Source: Aspidiotus rigidus (lineage: Eukaryota; Arthropoda; Insecta; Hemiptera; Diaspididae). From it: a stretch of 64,000 nt of DNA. Below the pieces are notes generated by a model that searched no databases, was not told the DNA's origin, and worked only from the letters and a program-made list of their open reading frames with translations. The position numbers were made by a program, and so were the translations under genes. The stretch spans positions 11,821,501 to 11,885,500 of the forward strand of contig JAVHKY010000003.1 in NCBI GenBank assembly GCA_035079385.1, read 5' to 3'. Shown here piece by piece: positions 48,294-58,097 of the stretch (positions are counted from its first letter, which is position 1; each line of letters opens with the position of its first letter).

Positions 48294-48679
48294 GATTAAA
48301 GAGTTGTATCAAGTTATTTGAAGTTATCATTTCATGGCTCAGCTGTACAGTTTCCTCGGAGACAAAGAGAAAAGACTAAAACTAATCTTTTGTAGAATTT
48401 TGAAGTTTGGAGATATGAGTCTTCATAGATTCGTAATCTATTGCTTCATGGTCTATAACATTTGCAAACCAAAGTGAATCAAATTTAAGGACAGGTGTAT
48501 ATTTTTCTCATCCGTATGTGAAATATTTATTGGGTGGCTCTTTGTTTTTGTTTTACCGACTTTTCGTAGAAAAGCGAGTATTACACCCGTCACAGTTGTG
48601 GCAGAAAGAGGGGGAAATCAACTTTCTCGACGTTTTAGAGGTCATAGATCATCGCTACGTCATTAAAAAAATTTCAGGT
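48294..48679 (+). other. 3' flank of desaturase gene 2
   Basis: The first about 260 bp are conserved with the other two 3' flanks. The remainder shows no gene. It ends in CAGGT, the target site of the LTR element. Confidence 0.55.
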
Positions 48680-48887
48680 TGTAGCGACCTACTTAGCGAC
48701 AGTTTCTCGACTCCTTCGCGAACGACCCTTTCTTGAGACGCACCGAGTCGCGAAGGTCGTTCAGCGTTCACGAGGGTAGTTCACCATGTATTATAGTTAG
48801 TTACTACGGAACAGTAACCTGTTGTCTTAATCGAAAATATATAATGCTCGTGCGTGTCATACGTCTCGGCTATTCTGTTCGCCCACA
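48680..48887 (+). repeat. 5' LTR
   Basis: 208 bp. It contains an A/T-rich AAAATATATAATG stretch (48833-48845) that may serve as a TATA element. No difference from the 3' LTR was seen by eye. Confidence 0.93.
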
Positions 48888-48891
48888 TTTC

Positions 48892-48908
48892 TGGTAACCC
48901 CGACGTGA
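48892..48908 (+). other. Primer binding site, tRNA-Trp type
   Basis: TGGTAACCCCGACGTGA is complementary to the conserved 3' end of tRNA-Trp with a single mismatch, and lies 4 bp after the LTR. Confidence 0.7.
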
Positions 48909-48989
48909 TCGAACAATTTCGCGTGAATTGAACTTAATTTTATTAATTAATTGCATACATTTCGCGAATTATAATTAATTTCGAACAGT

Positions 48990-49895
48990 ATGGCTGAAGA
49001 AAACGGTAATGTTAGTCCGCCCGCCGGAAACGTTATTCCACCCGCCGGAAACGTTATTCCGCCTGTAAATAATTTGCCTGTAAATAACGCGCTTTTAAAT
49101 AATTCGTCTCCCGTGAATGTGAATGTCGACCGCGTGACCGCGATACCTCTTACATTACCACCTTTCTGGGTCGAGAATGTCGAAGCTTGGTTTTATCAAG
49201 TCGAAGCACAATTTACCATTCGCAGCATTTCATCTGATGCTACAAAATACAACCACGTGGTATCATCGCTACCTCCAAATATCATCACGGACGTCATCAG
49301 TCTACTGAGAGCACCCCCGGCAGACGGCAAGTACGCAGCTTTAAAAACTCGAATACTATCCATCCACACTGACAGCGAACAACGGCGCATTGATCGTCTA
49401 TTAAACGATATACACCTCGGAAATCGTAAGCCTAGTGCCTTCCTTCGCGAGTTACAGGCCCGCGCTGGGACCTTAGTTACCGAACCAGTAATAAAATCGC
49501 GATTTTTGAGCTGCCTCCCATCCGAAACACAACGGATCCTGAAATTGTGTACGGGTTCCTTGGATACATTAGCAGAAGTCGCCGACGGAATACATGAGGT
49601 ACAACCTTCGGGAGTATACGCGACTACCGTGCACCCAACCTCGTCTTCCAACTCGAGTGAGTACACTGAATTAAAGACAGAGCTAGCTAAAATAACTCAA
49701 GAAATCGCGGCTTTACGTACCGAACGATCGCGATCGCGAGGAAATAGTCCTCACCCGCAGTCTCGCCAACGCTCTCGTTCACGTAAGCCTGAGCAGAAAG
49801 GTTTCTGCTGGTATCACTTCCGCTTTAGAGAACGTGCGACCAAATGTACAAGTCCATGTACTTTTACGAGCAGTAAACCTCAAACGGGAAACTAA
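48990..49895 (+). CDS. gag: Gag polyprotein of the gypsy element, 301 aa
   Basis: The capsid-like protein that would package element RNA. The N-terminus has a proline/asparagine-rich repeat (NVIPPAG and NLPVNN repeats, residues 10-45). A capsid-like region follows (PFWVENVEAWFYQVEAQF to about residue 210), then a basic Arg-Ser region (240-268). Near the C-terminus is C-x2-H-x9-C-x3-C (residues 273-290), the CHCC variant rather than the usual CCHC knuckle. The stop codon overlaps the pol start in TAATG. The start ATG at 48990 is the first after the LTR in this frame. Confidence 0.92.
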   Translation: MAEENGNVSPPAGNVIPPAGNVIPPVNNLPVNNALLNNSSPVNVNVDRVTAIPLTLPPFWVENVEAWFYQVEAQFTIRSISSDATKYNHVVSSLPPNIITDVISLLRAPPADGKYAALKTRILSIHTDSEQRRIDRLLNDIHLGNRKPSAFLRELQARAGTLVTEPVIKSRFLSCLPSETQRILKLCTGSLDTLAEVADGIHEVQPSGVYATTVHPTSSSNSSEYTELKTELAKITQEIAALRTERSRSRGNSPHPQSRQRSRSRKPEQKGFCWYHFRFRERATKCTSPCTFTSSKPQTGN

Positions 49896-52800
49896 TGTCC
49901 ACGTCACCGAAGACGCCGCGTGGCGTGCCTAATACTAGGCGTCGTCTTTTCATCCGCGACCGCACAACAGGTCGCCTTTTCCTGATTGATACCGGAGCAG
50001 ACGTGTCTGTTTTTCCCCCTGAGTTCGGAGATAAAAGACGACCTACGAGAACAAAATTATATGCGGCAAATCAAACCCCGATCGAAACGTATGGAGAAAG
50101 ACTACTACAGGTAGACCTTGGCTTACGACGTGACTTCTCGTGGATTTTCATCGTCGCGAAAATCAATGTCCCCATTATAGGCGCTGATTTCTTAGAACAT
50201 TTTGGTTTACTGGTTGACATGAAAAATAAGAGGTTAATCGATCCAAATACCTCATTATTTGTAAACGGTATAATCACGAACTCTAGCGAGCCTACCATAC
50301 GCACTGTCGCACAATCGTCTCCTTTTTCCGAAATTCTACAAGATTTTCCGAACCTCACGAGACCCCAAAATAAATTAAGACCTAAGACCAAACACGACAC
50401 GGTCCATTATATCGAGACCACCGGCTCCATCCCGGTCACCTCAAAAGCTCGACGATTGCCCCCTGATAAACTGGCATTAGCCAAGAAAGAATTCCAATAT
50501 ATGTTGAATGCAGGTCACGCGAGACCATCTAAATCACCTTGGAGTTCACCCCTACACATGGCACGAAAAGGAACGACGTTCAGGCCTTGTGGAGATTTTC
50601 GAGCTTTAAATAACCGCACTGTCCCTGACCGTTATCCCGTTCCCAACATAACGGATTTTAATTCTCAACTAGCGGGTAAGAAGAGATTCACAAAACTCGA
50701 TCTCGTACGAGCGTATTACCATATACCAGTAGCGGAAGAGGACATCCCAAAAACGGCAGTAATAACGCCTTTTGGACTTTTTGAATTTCCGTACATGCCG
50801 TACGGCCTTCGAAACGCGGCGCAAACCTTCCAAAGGTTTGTACACGGCTTACTTCGGAAACACTATTTCGCTTATGTATATCTTGACGATATCCTTATCG
50901 CATCCGAAGACGAAACTACGCACAAGGAACACGTCAAAACCATTTTACAAACGCTAGATGAAGCTGGTTTAACGTTAAACGTCGATAAATCTGTATATAA
51001 CGTCACTGAAGTTTCATTTTTAGGCTACGACGTATCATCTTCAGGTATTCGTCCTTCATCTGTAAAAACTCGAGCAATCACTGAGTTCCCGAAACCACGA
51101 ACTGTTAAACAACTTAGAAGATTTTTAGGTATGATAAATTTTTACCGTCGAAGCATTCCACAAGCAGCTAAAATCCTCTCGAAATTTTCTGGTATGATTG
51201 TCGGAAATAAAAAGAATGACAAGACTCCGTTGACCTGGACTCAAGAATCAACAGACGCATTCGAGAAAGCCAAAACGGCCCTAGTCGAAGCTGTCACACT
51301 AGCCCATCCTCTACCAGGTGCACCTTTGTCCCTAGTATGCGATGCTAGTGATCACGCAATTGGAGCAGCATTACACCAGAAAAACGGTAATGAAACCCAA
51401 CCACTAGCGTTTTTCTCTCGAAAACTGTCTCCCGCCGAAACAAAATATAGCACGTACGACAGAGAACTTTTGGCTATCTACTCAGCAGTCCGTTACTTCC
51501 GCTCATTCATCGAAGGTCAACATTTTATCATCTTCACAGACCACCGACCACTCACGTATGCTTTTTGCCAGAAACTCGAAAAAGCGTCACCACGTCAATT
51601 TCGACACCTGGATTTTATTGGGCAATTTACAACCGACATTCGTTATTTACCCGGTTGCGAGAATATTCCAGCGGACTCTCTTTCACGCCTTATGACCATA
51701 ACAGTTCCTGGCAGTGTACCATATGACGAATTAGCTCGGGCTCAGCGAGAAGACGCCGAATTACAAAGTCTACTAGAAAACAAAAACACTTCATTAGACT
51801 TGCAACCGCGTACCATTCCAGAAACAAAGGGAATCATTTTTTGCGACATGAGTTTAGGAAAACCTAGACCTTTTGTTCCTCTTGAATTCCGAAAACGTGT
51901 GTTTGACGCAGTCCACAATCTCTCGCACCCAAGTGCACGCGCAACTGTACGCCTCATGATAGATCGATTTGTTTGGCCTAAAATAAAGAAAGACTGTACC
52001 TCATGGGCCCGCACATGCCTCCCTTGTCAAAAATCAAAGATAAGTCGGCATACAAAAAGCCCTCATGGAACATTCCCACCAAGTGATCGATTTGAGCATA
52101 TTCATATTGACTTAGTTGGAGAACTTCCACCATCAAAAGGATTTAAATATGCTCTTACTATTATTGATCGTACAACAAGATGGCCTGAAGCTATCCCTAC
52201 CGCCAGCATCTCGGCAGAAAACGTCGCTCAACTCCTCATGCGACACTGGATCGCACGCTTTGGAGCTCCGCAAACTATCACTACAGACCAGGGTAGACAA
52301 TTTGAGAGCGATCTATTCCGTTGTCTCGCAACTCTCCTTGGTGCTCGAAAAATTCACACAACCTCTTACCACCCCCAGTCTAATGGCAAGGTGGAACGCT
52401 GGCACAGAACTGTGAAAGCGGCCATTATGGCACATGACGATAATCCATCATGGGCCGATATCCTACCTACTGTTCTATTGGGATTGCGAAGTACAGTAAA
52501 TGTAGATGAAGGAATTTCACCTGCCGAATTAGTTTATGGCACCACTCTACGTTTACCCGGCGATTTTTTCGATTCTTCAGAGAAAATAATCAAAAATCCG
52601 CCCGAATATGTCAAACAACTAAGAGCCACAATGCAGAATTTCAAAAAATCGACACGTACTCACGGTAAATCGCCCGTTTATGTACCATCATCGCTCCACT
52701 CTTCTCCGTATGTTTTTCTTCGTGTTCATGGTGGCGCCTTACATCGTCCATACACAGGACCTTATCGCGTCATCGAAAGATTTGAAAAGGCAATGAAACT

Positions 52801-52972
52801 TGACATCAATGGGGAAGAAAAAACCATCTCGATAGATCGTTTAAAACCTGCCTTTCTGGCTCCAGACACGGATATTTCCGACCATCCAAAAAAACCTATT
52901 GAAGAATCACAGCAGGTACCGAGACGTTCAGGACGTCGTGTAACATTTCCGGATCGACTCTCCTATTCTTAA
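49895..52972 (+). CDS. pol: Pol polyprotein: protease, reverse transcriptase, RNase H, integrase (1025 aa)
   Basis: Domains in order: aspartic protease (IDTGAD near residue 31), reverse transcriptase (PYGLRNAAQTF; YLDD near 328), RNase H (CDASDHAIGAALH near 480), and a zinc-binding HHCC integrase region (HNLSHPSA to CLPCQ, about 674-711). The integrase catalytic core has Asp near 738 (HIDLVGE), Asp near 798 (TDQGRQF) and Glu near 833 (GKVERWH). A GPY/F-like module (PYTGPYRVIERF) lies near 953. The frame is -1 relative to gag, with ATG overlapping the gag stop by one base. Expression could use reinitiation or frameshifting. All catalytic motifs seem present, so the element may be active. Confidence 0.94.
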   Translation: MSTSPKTPRGVPNTRRRLFIRDRTTGRLFLIDTGADVSVFPPEFGDKRRPTRTKLYAANQTPIETYGERLLQVDLGLRRDFSWIFIVAKINVPIIGADFLEHFGLLVDMKNKRLIDPNTSLFVNGIITNSSEPTIRTVAQSSPFSEILQDFPNLTRPQNKLRPKTKHDTVHYIETTGSIPVTSKARRLPPDKLALAKKEFQYMLNAGHARPSKSPWSSPLHMARKGTTFRPCGDFRALNNRTVPDRYPVPNITDFNSQLAGKKRFTKLDLVRAYYHIPVAEEDIPKTAVITPFGLFEFPYMPYGLRNAAQTFQRFVHGLLRKHYFAYVYLDDILIASEDETTHKEHVKTILQTLDEAGLTLNVDKSVYNVTEVSFLGYDVSSSGIRPSSVKTRAITEFPKPRTVKQLRRFLGMINFYRRSIPQAAKILSKFSGMIVGNKKNDKTPLTWTQESTDAFEKAKTALVEAVTLAHPLPGAPLSLVCDASDHAIGAALHQKNGNETQPLAFFSRKLSPAETKYSTYDRELLAIYSAVRYFRSFIEGQHFIIFTDHRPLTYAFCQKLEKASPRQFRHLDFIGQFTTDIRYLPGCENIPADSLSRLMTITVPGSVPYDELARAQREDAELQSLLENKNTSLDLQPRTIPETKGIIFCDMSLGKPRPFVPLEFRKRVFDAVHNLSHPSARATVRLMIDRFVWPKIKKDCTSWARTCLPCQKSKISRHTKSPHGTFPPSDRFEHIHIDLVGELPPSKGFKYALTIIDRTTRWPEAIPTASISAENVAQLLMRHWIARFGAPQTITTDQGRQFESDLFRCLATLLGARKIHTTSYHPQSNGKVERWHRTVKAAIMAHDDNPSWADILPTVLLGLRSTVNVDEGISPAELVYGTTLRLPGDFFDSSEKIIKNPPEYVKQLRATMQNFKKSTRTHGKSPVYVPSSLHSSPYVFLRVHGGALHRPYTGPYRVIERFEKAMKLDINGEEKTISIDRLKPAFLAPDTDISDHPKKPIEESQQVPRRSGRRVTFPDRLSYS

Positions 52973-53199
52973 ATCACAATTTTCGTACCTGTAATATTGT
53001 ATTCTCTCATAATTCACCACGCATTCATCTCACCACAGCATCAATATCATCACGCGCATATTCGCTCAGCAAACCCTTTTTTTTTTTTTGTTATTCTATT
53101 TTTAAACCTGTATAGTTATTTTTAAGTTTTTCATTTTATTTGTTTGCTTTCGTATGTATCTTCGCATATATTGTATCGCTGTCGCTAGGGAGAGAGTCT

Positions 53200-53407
53200 T
53201 GTAGCGACCTACTTAGCGACAGTTTCTCGACTCCTTCGCGAACGACCCTTTCTTGAGACGCACCGAGTCGCGAAGGTCGTTCAGCGTTCACGAGGGTAGT
53301 TCACCATGTATTATAGTTAGTTACTACGGAACAGTAACCTGTTGTCTTAATCGAAAATATATAATGCTCGTGCGTGTCATACGTCTCGGCTATTCTGTTC
53401 GCCCACA
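53200..53407 (+). repeat. 3' LTR
   Basis: Matches the 5' LTR over 208 bp with no difference seen by eye. Preceded by the purine-rich tract at about 53187-53197 and followed by the CAGGT duplication. Confidence 0.93.
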
Positions 53408-53414
53408 CAGGTTT

Positions 53415-53417
<3 letters not shown>

Positions 53418-53450
<33 letters not shown>

Positions 53451-53466
53451 ATATATATATATATGG
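53418..53466. repeat. (AT)n microsatellite
   Basis: About 23 AT dinucleotides with one GG interruption, in the flank after the LTR element. Confidence 0.95.
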
Positions 53467-55063
53467 ATCAAAATTTGTCCGGGCTTCTCCTCCGAGTTTA
53501 CTGGGTGGATTTTCTTGAAACTTGGCTACGTTGTGGTGTTATATCTGAAGTTGTGCACCTGCATTTTTTTTGACGATCGGATCAGTAGTTCTCCAGATAT
53601 ACCCAATTTAAAAAAAAATTCCCCACTCCTATAACTCTGATATGGTTTGTTCAGTTTTTTTCAAATGTTGATATATTGTAATTTACATGTCTGAAAATGT
53701 AATTGTGAACTTTTGGTGTTGATACGATGTTTGGTTCGTGAGAAATCTCAAATTGAAGCGTGAACTAATTTGATGAAATTTGCAAATATTCGAGCTACTA
53801 ATATTTTGTAGTACTAAACTTCAGGTAGTCGCTTTCGTCATCAAAAGCGAAGGGTAACCTTTGATTACGTAGATTGTCAGTGTAGTTGTAGCTAGTTTTA
53901 TTCATTTTTTGGGTTACCTGTTCACACACGTAAGGATACGCTCTTTATGAATGAATTTTAAAGATGTGTTCGTTCGTGTTGAGTCAGTCATGAATGAATG
54001 TTGTGTTACTATAGTATTAGTGCAACAATCCTTTGCGTATAATTTTGTCATTTTTTTGAGTGATGAAATAGTTTTATATGTGTGAAAGATTTGCTCGTTT
54101 GTGTTGAGTTTCTCATGAATGAATGTTATGTGTGAGTCTACAACAACCAACATTAAAAGATGCTTGAGAATCGGAGATGATCAAGAATGAATTAGAGTGG
54201 CAAGAGATGTTGAGGATGTGTGTATCTTATTGAGAAAACGATTCATTGAATAAATTGGAGTACTAGAGTTAAAGTTTAGGCAAAGAACTTGATTGTAGAT
54301 ACAGGTGAAAAGTCGTGTATTGCTTACGCGGCTGCGTAAGCATTTTTTTATTTTTTTTTGCTATAAGACGAATTAAGAATATCAAGGGTTTTCGGAAATG
54401 CATCAGATTTGTCTTCCAAAAATGTTCTACTCGAAAACAAAATCCCTAATATTTTCACTCGACCATGTTTTTCCGGAAGTCGTGGAAGTTTACACAGAAG
54501 TAAAATACCCGAATGTTGTAATTTCCGAACTCTATTTACCGGAATATAATGCACAAGCAGAAATACCCATCCTTTGAACAGAACCCTAATACATACTTAA
54601 CTAAAGCATGTAATTCCTTAAATTCATCTCCTCGACAAGAACTCACGAATTCTTTAAAAGAGTTGAACGAGGAGTGGCAGGGTACCTGTTTTATGGGACA
54701 CAGGTGATCTGAAGAATGTAGATTTGTGACATCACAAGGCTGTCATCAAATTGTGACGTCTCAGGCCTGGACTTTCGAGCTATATATGTTAAGCTCAATT
54801 CACGTAATTGCTCATTACGCTTAATGAGCAGCAAAAATGCCCATTCCGCGTAATCAGCAATATTTTTCTGCGCATTACACGTATTGAGCATCCTTGAGAA
54901 CCAATCCGAATAGGTTCGGCTTGGTTCAGTGGTGACTGGAAGGGATACCGTCGGTGCGTCAAAGCAATCGATAAGCATGCGTAAAGAATGGCATAGTATG
55001 CAATTCTGCGGGTCATGCAGGCCGAATAGACAAGTGGACTTTTTTTTGAAATGCATCTCTATT
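53467..55063. other. Gene-free interval with repeat remnants
   Basis: A roughly 130-bp duplication is visible (TGTTGAGT, then TCATGAATGAATGTT at about 53970 and 54105). The desaturase downstream repeat lies at 54345-54570. An AACAGG-type tip (GGCAGGGTACCTGTTTTATG) lies at 54677-54696. No gene was recognised; the minus-strand frames at 54691-55056 show no domain. Confidence 0.5.
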
Positions 55064-55840
55064 CTTGAGACATTTTGGCAACCATCGGTTATAAGGTTAA
55101 AAATATTCGCTGAATCCGAATTTCATGGTTGCCAAGTCGAATTTCGCCTCCTTATGGCTCAAATTCAAGATGACGGCCAAACTCATTTCTTTTCTGTTTC
55201 AAGGTAAAAGAGAAGGTTGTATTTTTTTTTTTTTCTTGGGTGGGGGTTCGCTGGTGTACAGAATCGGATCTTCAAACTCTACTTGTGATCCAAATTTATT
55301 GGCAATATAATGCTAGAGTAAGGGGTATCGCTTCTATGGTTTTTTGACCCGCCGTGAAAATCAAAAACGACTACCATGAGCTTGCCTGGGAATTAAAAGT
55401 CGAGATACTTGGGTCCTGTGGTTATGTTCTCACGAATATGCTTGTCTGTTATTAGTTCTTTTTTTTCCCCTTTAAGAAATATGATTCTTTATCAATAAAG
55501 TTATTTGAGCTACAATTTTAAATAATCCTCCTTATTTTACAGTTCATCTTATTTCTACAGACTAATTGTGAGGTACATATGATGCTTTGTTTTGATAGGG
55601 TATAATGCAGTTGAGAGAAAGCTCTGTGATTTTAACCTGACCAATTTCCAATATCTCAAGCAGAGTTTGAAGATCCAATTCTGTACACCAGCAACCTCCC
55701 CCCTCCCCCCCTCAAAAAAAAAAATGAGTTTGGCCACCATCTTGTATTTGGGTCATAAGGAAGCAAAATTCGCAACCATGAAATTCGGATTCAGCGAGTG
55801 TTTTTACCCTCACAATCGATGGTTGCCCAAATGTCTCAAG
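55064..55840. mobile_element. Foldback element with arms of about 200-240 bp
   Basis: The left arm CTTGAGACATTTTGGCAACC (55064) to about 55308 is the inverted copy of about 55640-55840 (ending AAATGTCTCAAG). Shared landmarks include TGGTTGC, GGCCAAACTCATTT, GTGTACAGAAT and ATCTTCAAACTCT. The centre is AT-rich. Non-coding. Confidence 0.8.
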
Positions 55841-56794
55841 AAATAATGTTGGAATGAAAAAATTAACCATTCTCAAGATTTGTCTGCCAGTCTGGAAGTC
55901 ACGATAAATAATGGAATAAGATTTTGAAATTAGAAAGTAAAGACGATCTCCAGAAAGTAAGTTACATTACAATGACTCTTTGAAGTATTCCAAGTAAAAT
56001 GAAAATACCATCATTTTACAATCAAATCAGCTTCTCATTGGTCATCGACCGTGCGCCGCGCCGTGTGACATCCAACCAAAACAAAAATGGTATAAATCCA
56101 AAATTATTTGTAAAAATGATTCAAGTCCCTCTCCTATCATACCAGGCTCGGATTGGACTTATGAAAATGTTGACCTTTGAGCAATATATGATACGAAGCT
56201 GATCGCAGAAGCCAAAAACTACTCTAGAGGTGTGGTTGAAGGTGTCTTCGGGGAAATGGAAACTAAGAAGGAAACTAAGTACTCTGGGATGGTACCATAC
56301 ATAGAGAAGCACAAAAATGAGTCGAAGGAGGCATTCAACGGCTATGATGTTGATGTGGTAGTCTACAAGCGATGACGAGAATGACGAATTTTCAAACCCC
56401 TTGCTCAAGTATACTTACGCGGCCTTGCCCATAATATTAACTACCATTGAAATTCATTTGACGACGCATTTTTGATGCGATTTCTTTGATATTATAATTC
56501 TGGACGAAGCAAAGCTCACTGCTTTGTGGATGGAAGACGTTGTAAGCCGACCTCCTCGTGGTGTCTTCTGCGTAACGCTAACAAGCTCACTTTTCTTGAT
56601 GCGAACAATTACCCTGCAAATGAAAGTTCGCGCTAATAATTACCCTAAGAATGATTGCCCTGCGAATAACTGTCTGCGAATAATTGTCCTACGAACAAAT
56701 AACGTGACACCTCTTATACAATAATTTTGACTACCGTGCTAGGGATTGTTCTATGACGTCGTCAGATCGTCACCTCAGATGGACCGATCTACGA
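55841..56794. other. Gene-free interval
   Basis: A degraded piece of the 45-bp/GCCGTCC family lies at about 56040-56200 (GTGCGCCGCGCCGTGTGACA, TCAAGTCCCTCTCCTATCAT). The rest shows no recognisable feature. Confidence 0.5.
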
Positions 56795-57302
56795 CGTTAT
56801 CAGATCACAACTTTAAAGAAAAAATAGAATACGTCGAATTACTTTGTCGCGATGTATATTTCAACGAATCGGAATTGATCCAAAGTACGCACAGACACTG
56901 ATTTATTGGTCGTTGAAGCTTATTTCTCGATCCACATCGCTGAGGTTCTTCCTCTTGATCTGCACAAGGGTTATCAAATTTCTACATTAAGTACTCCACG
57001 AGCATCAGTGAGTTACTTCAATTCACACATTGTTTGTGTTCAATTTCATTTGTAGAATAACAGCTATATCAATATGACTGACATCTCATACATAATTATA
57101 ATACGGATGCCTATACCCGCATGATAAATCAGTGACCAGAGGTCGATTTTTCAACCCGAAAAATTGAAAACAATCCTATCAATACGAATAAACGTCGTAC
57201 GTACAATGTGGGCGGAAGTATACTGCAGATATAAAAAAATTCTTATCAGAATCGTGAATAATTTTGAGGTGAGTTCTTGCCCGAGTCTGTATTGATTTAC
57301 AG
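56795..57302 (+). promoter_or_regulatory. Promoter and noncoding leader exon of desaturase gene 3
   Basis: The third copy of the promoter block. TATAAAAA is at 57230-57237. Tandem candidate donors are GAG|GTGAGT at 57269 and ACAG|GTAAGT at 57303. It lacks about 60 bp, found around 25150-25200 and 42420-42475 in genes 1 and 2. The leader intron runs to an acceptor at 60930. Confidence 0.7.
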
Positions 57303-58097
57303 GTAAGTACTGATTTAAAAATGGAAAAAAATTATAGTGTAGAGAGAAATGTTTTTTCTCTCTTTAGAGTTCTTGCCTCGACAAGCCGGAGCGCTTATGA
57401 ATCCGCGAAAAAAAAATTCAAAAAGAAATCAAGGTTTCCTGCCGAAAAGGTACATTGTAACGTCACGATTCAAGATACATAATATTTTTTGTCACCGATG
57501 ATTTTATTTTTACATGGCATTTTTCAAGTTTTTGCACACTTTTCGAATAAATTTCTTCCACTCTTTTTTTCGATATCTCAATATTGATAATATACCTACC
57601 GATATATTCTAGGACCGTGAAGACTGTCACTATAATTTTTGATCGAATATACCTCGGTATCGTCAGTCGTCTATCATTATTTTCCCTGGGAATAATTATT
57701 GGTGGGATGCTTGTGCATTTTGGATCTTGACAGTCAGGGAGCAACTGAATCCCTCAGGTTCAGATCTGAGTGGAACAAGGAGATAGAGATCGTCTGATTT
57801 CCAGATTTTGACAAAGAAACAATCTGTATCTCTTAAGCATTAGTCCTCGACAGAAGAAACGCACCAGATCTTCCAAAAAAATATTCTCACAATCAAGGAG
57901 AGAAAAAAAAAAGAGGCGGATAGTGAGGCGGAGGGGGGCTGAGTCGTGTTTCACAATAAACAAAAATTGAATATGTTAATGGCCATAAACCACAATCCGT
58001 TGCTAATAGAATTTGAAGATATAAATATTCATTACAAAAACAAAACTTTTTTTTTTTTCTGATTTGGAAATGTTGATCATCGTAATTCAAATAGCTT

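Larger units (their letters stand above)
48680..53407 (+). mobile_element. Complete Ty3/gypsy LTR retrotransposon, CsRn1-like
   Basis: Both 208-bp LTRs (48680-48887, 53200-53407) start TGTAGCGACC and end CGCCCACA. They look identical. The flanks carry a 5-bp duplication CAGGT (48675-48679, 53408-53412). A primer binding site TGGTAACCCCGACGTGA (48892-48908) matches the 3' end of tRNA-Trp with one mismatch. A purine tract AGGGAGAGAG precedes the 3' LTR. gag and pol are open. There is no env. The tRNA-Trp primer and a CHCC Gag motif are traits of the CsRn1 clade. Intactness points to a very recent insertion. Confidence 0.95.

Noticed and set aside
54691..55056. 121-codon minus-strand frame
   Set aside because: No recognisable domain; it overlaps repeat remnants and the start of a foldback arm.
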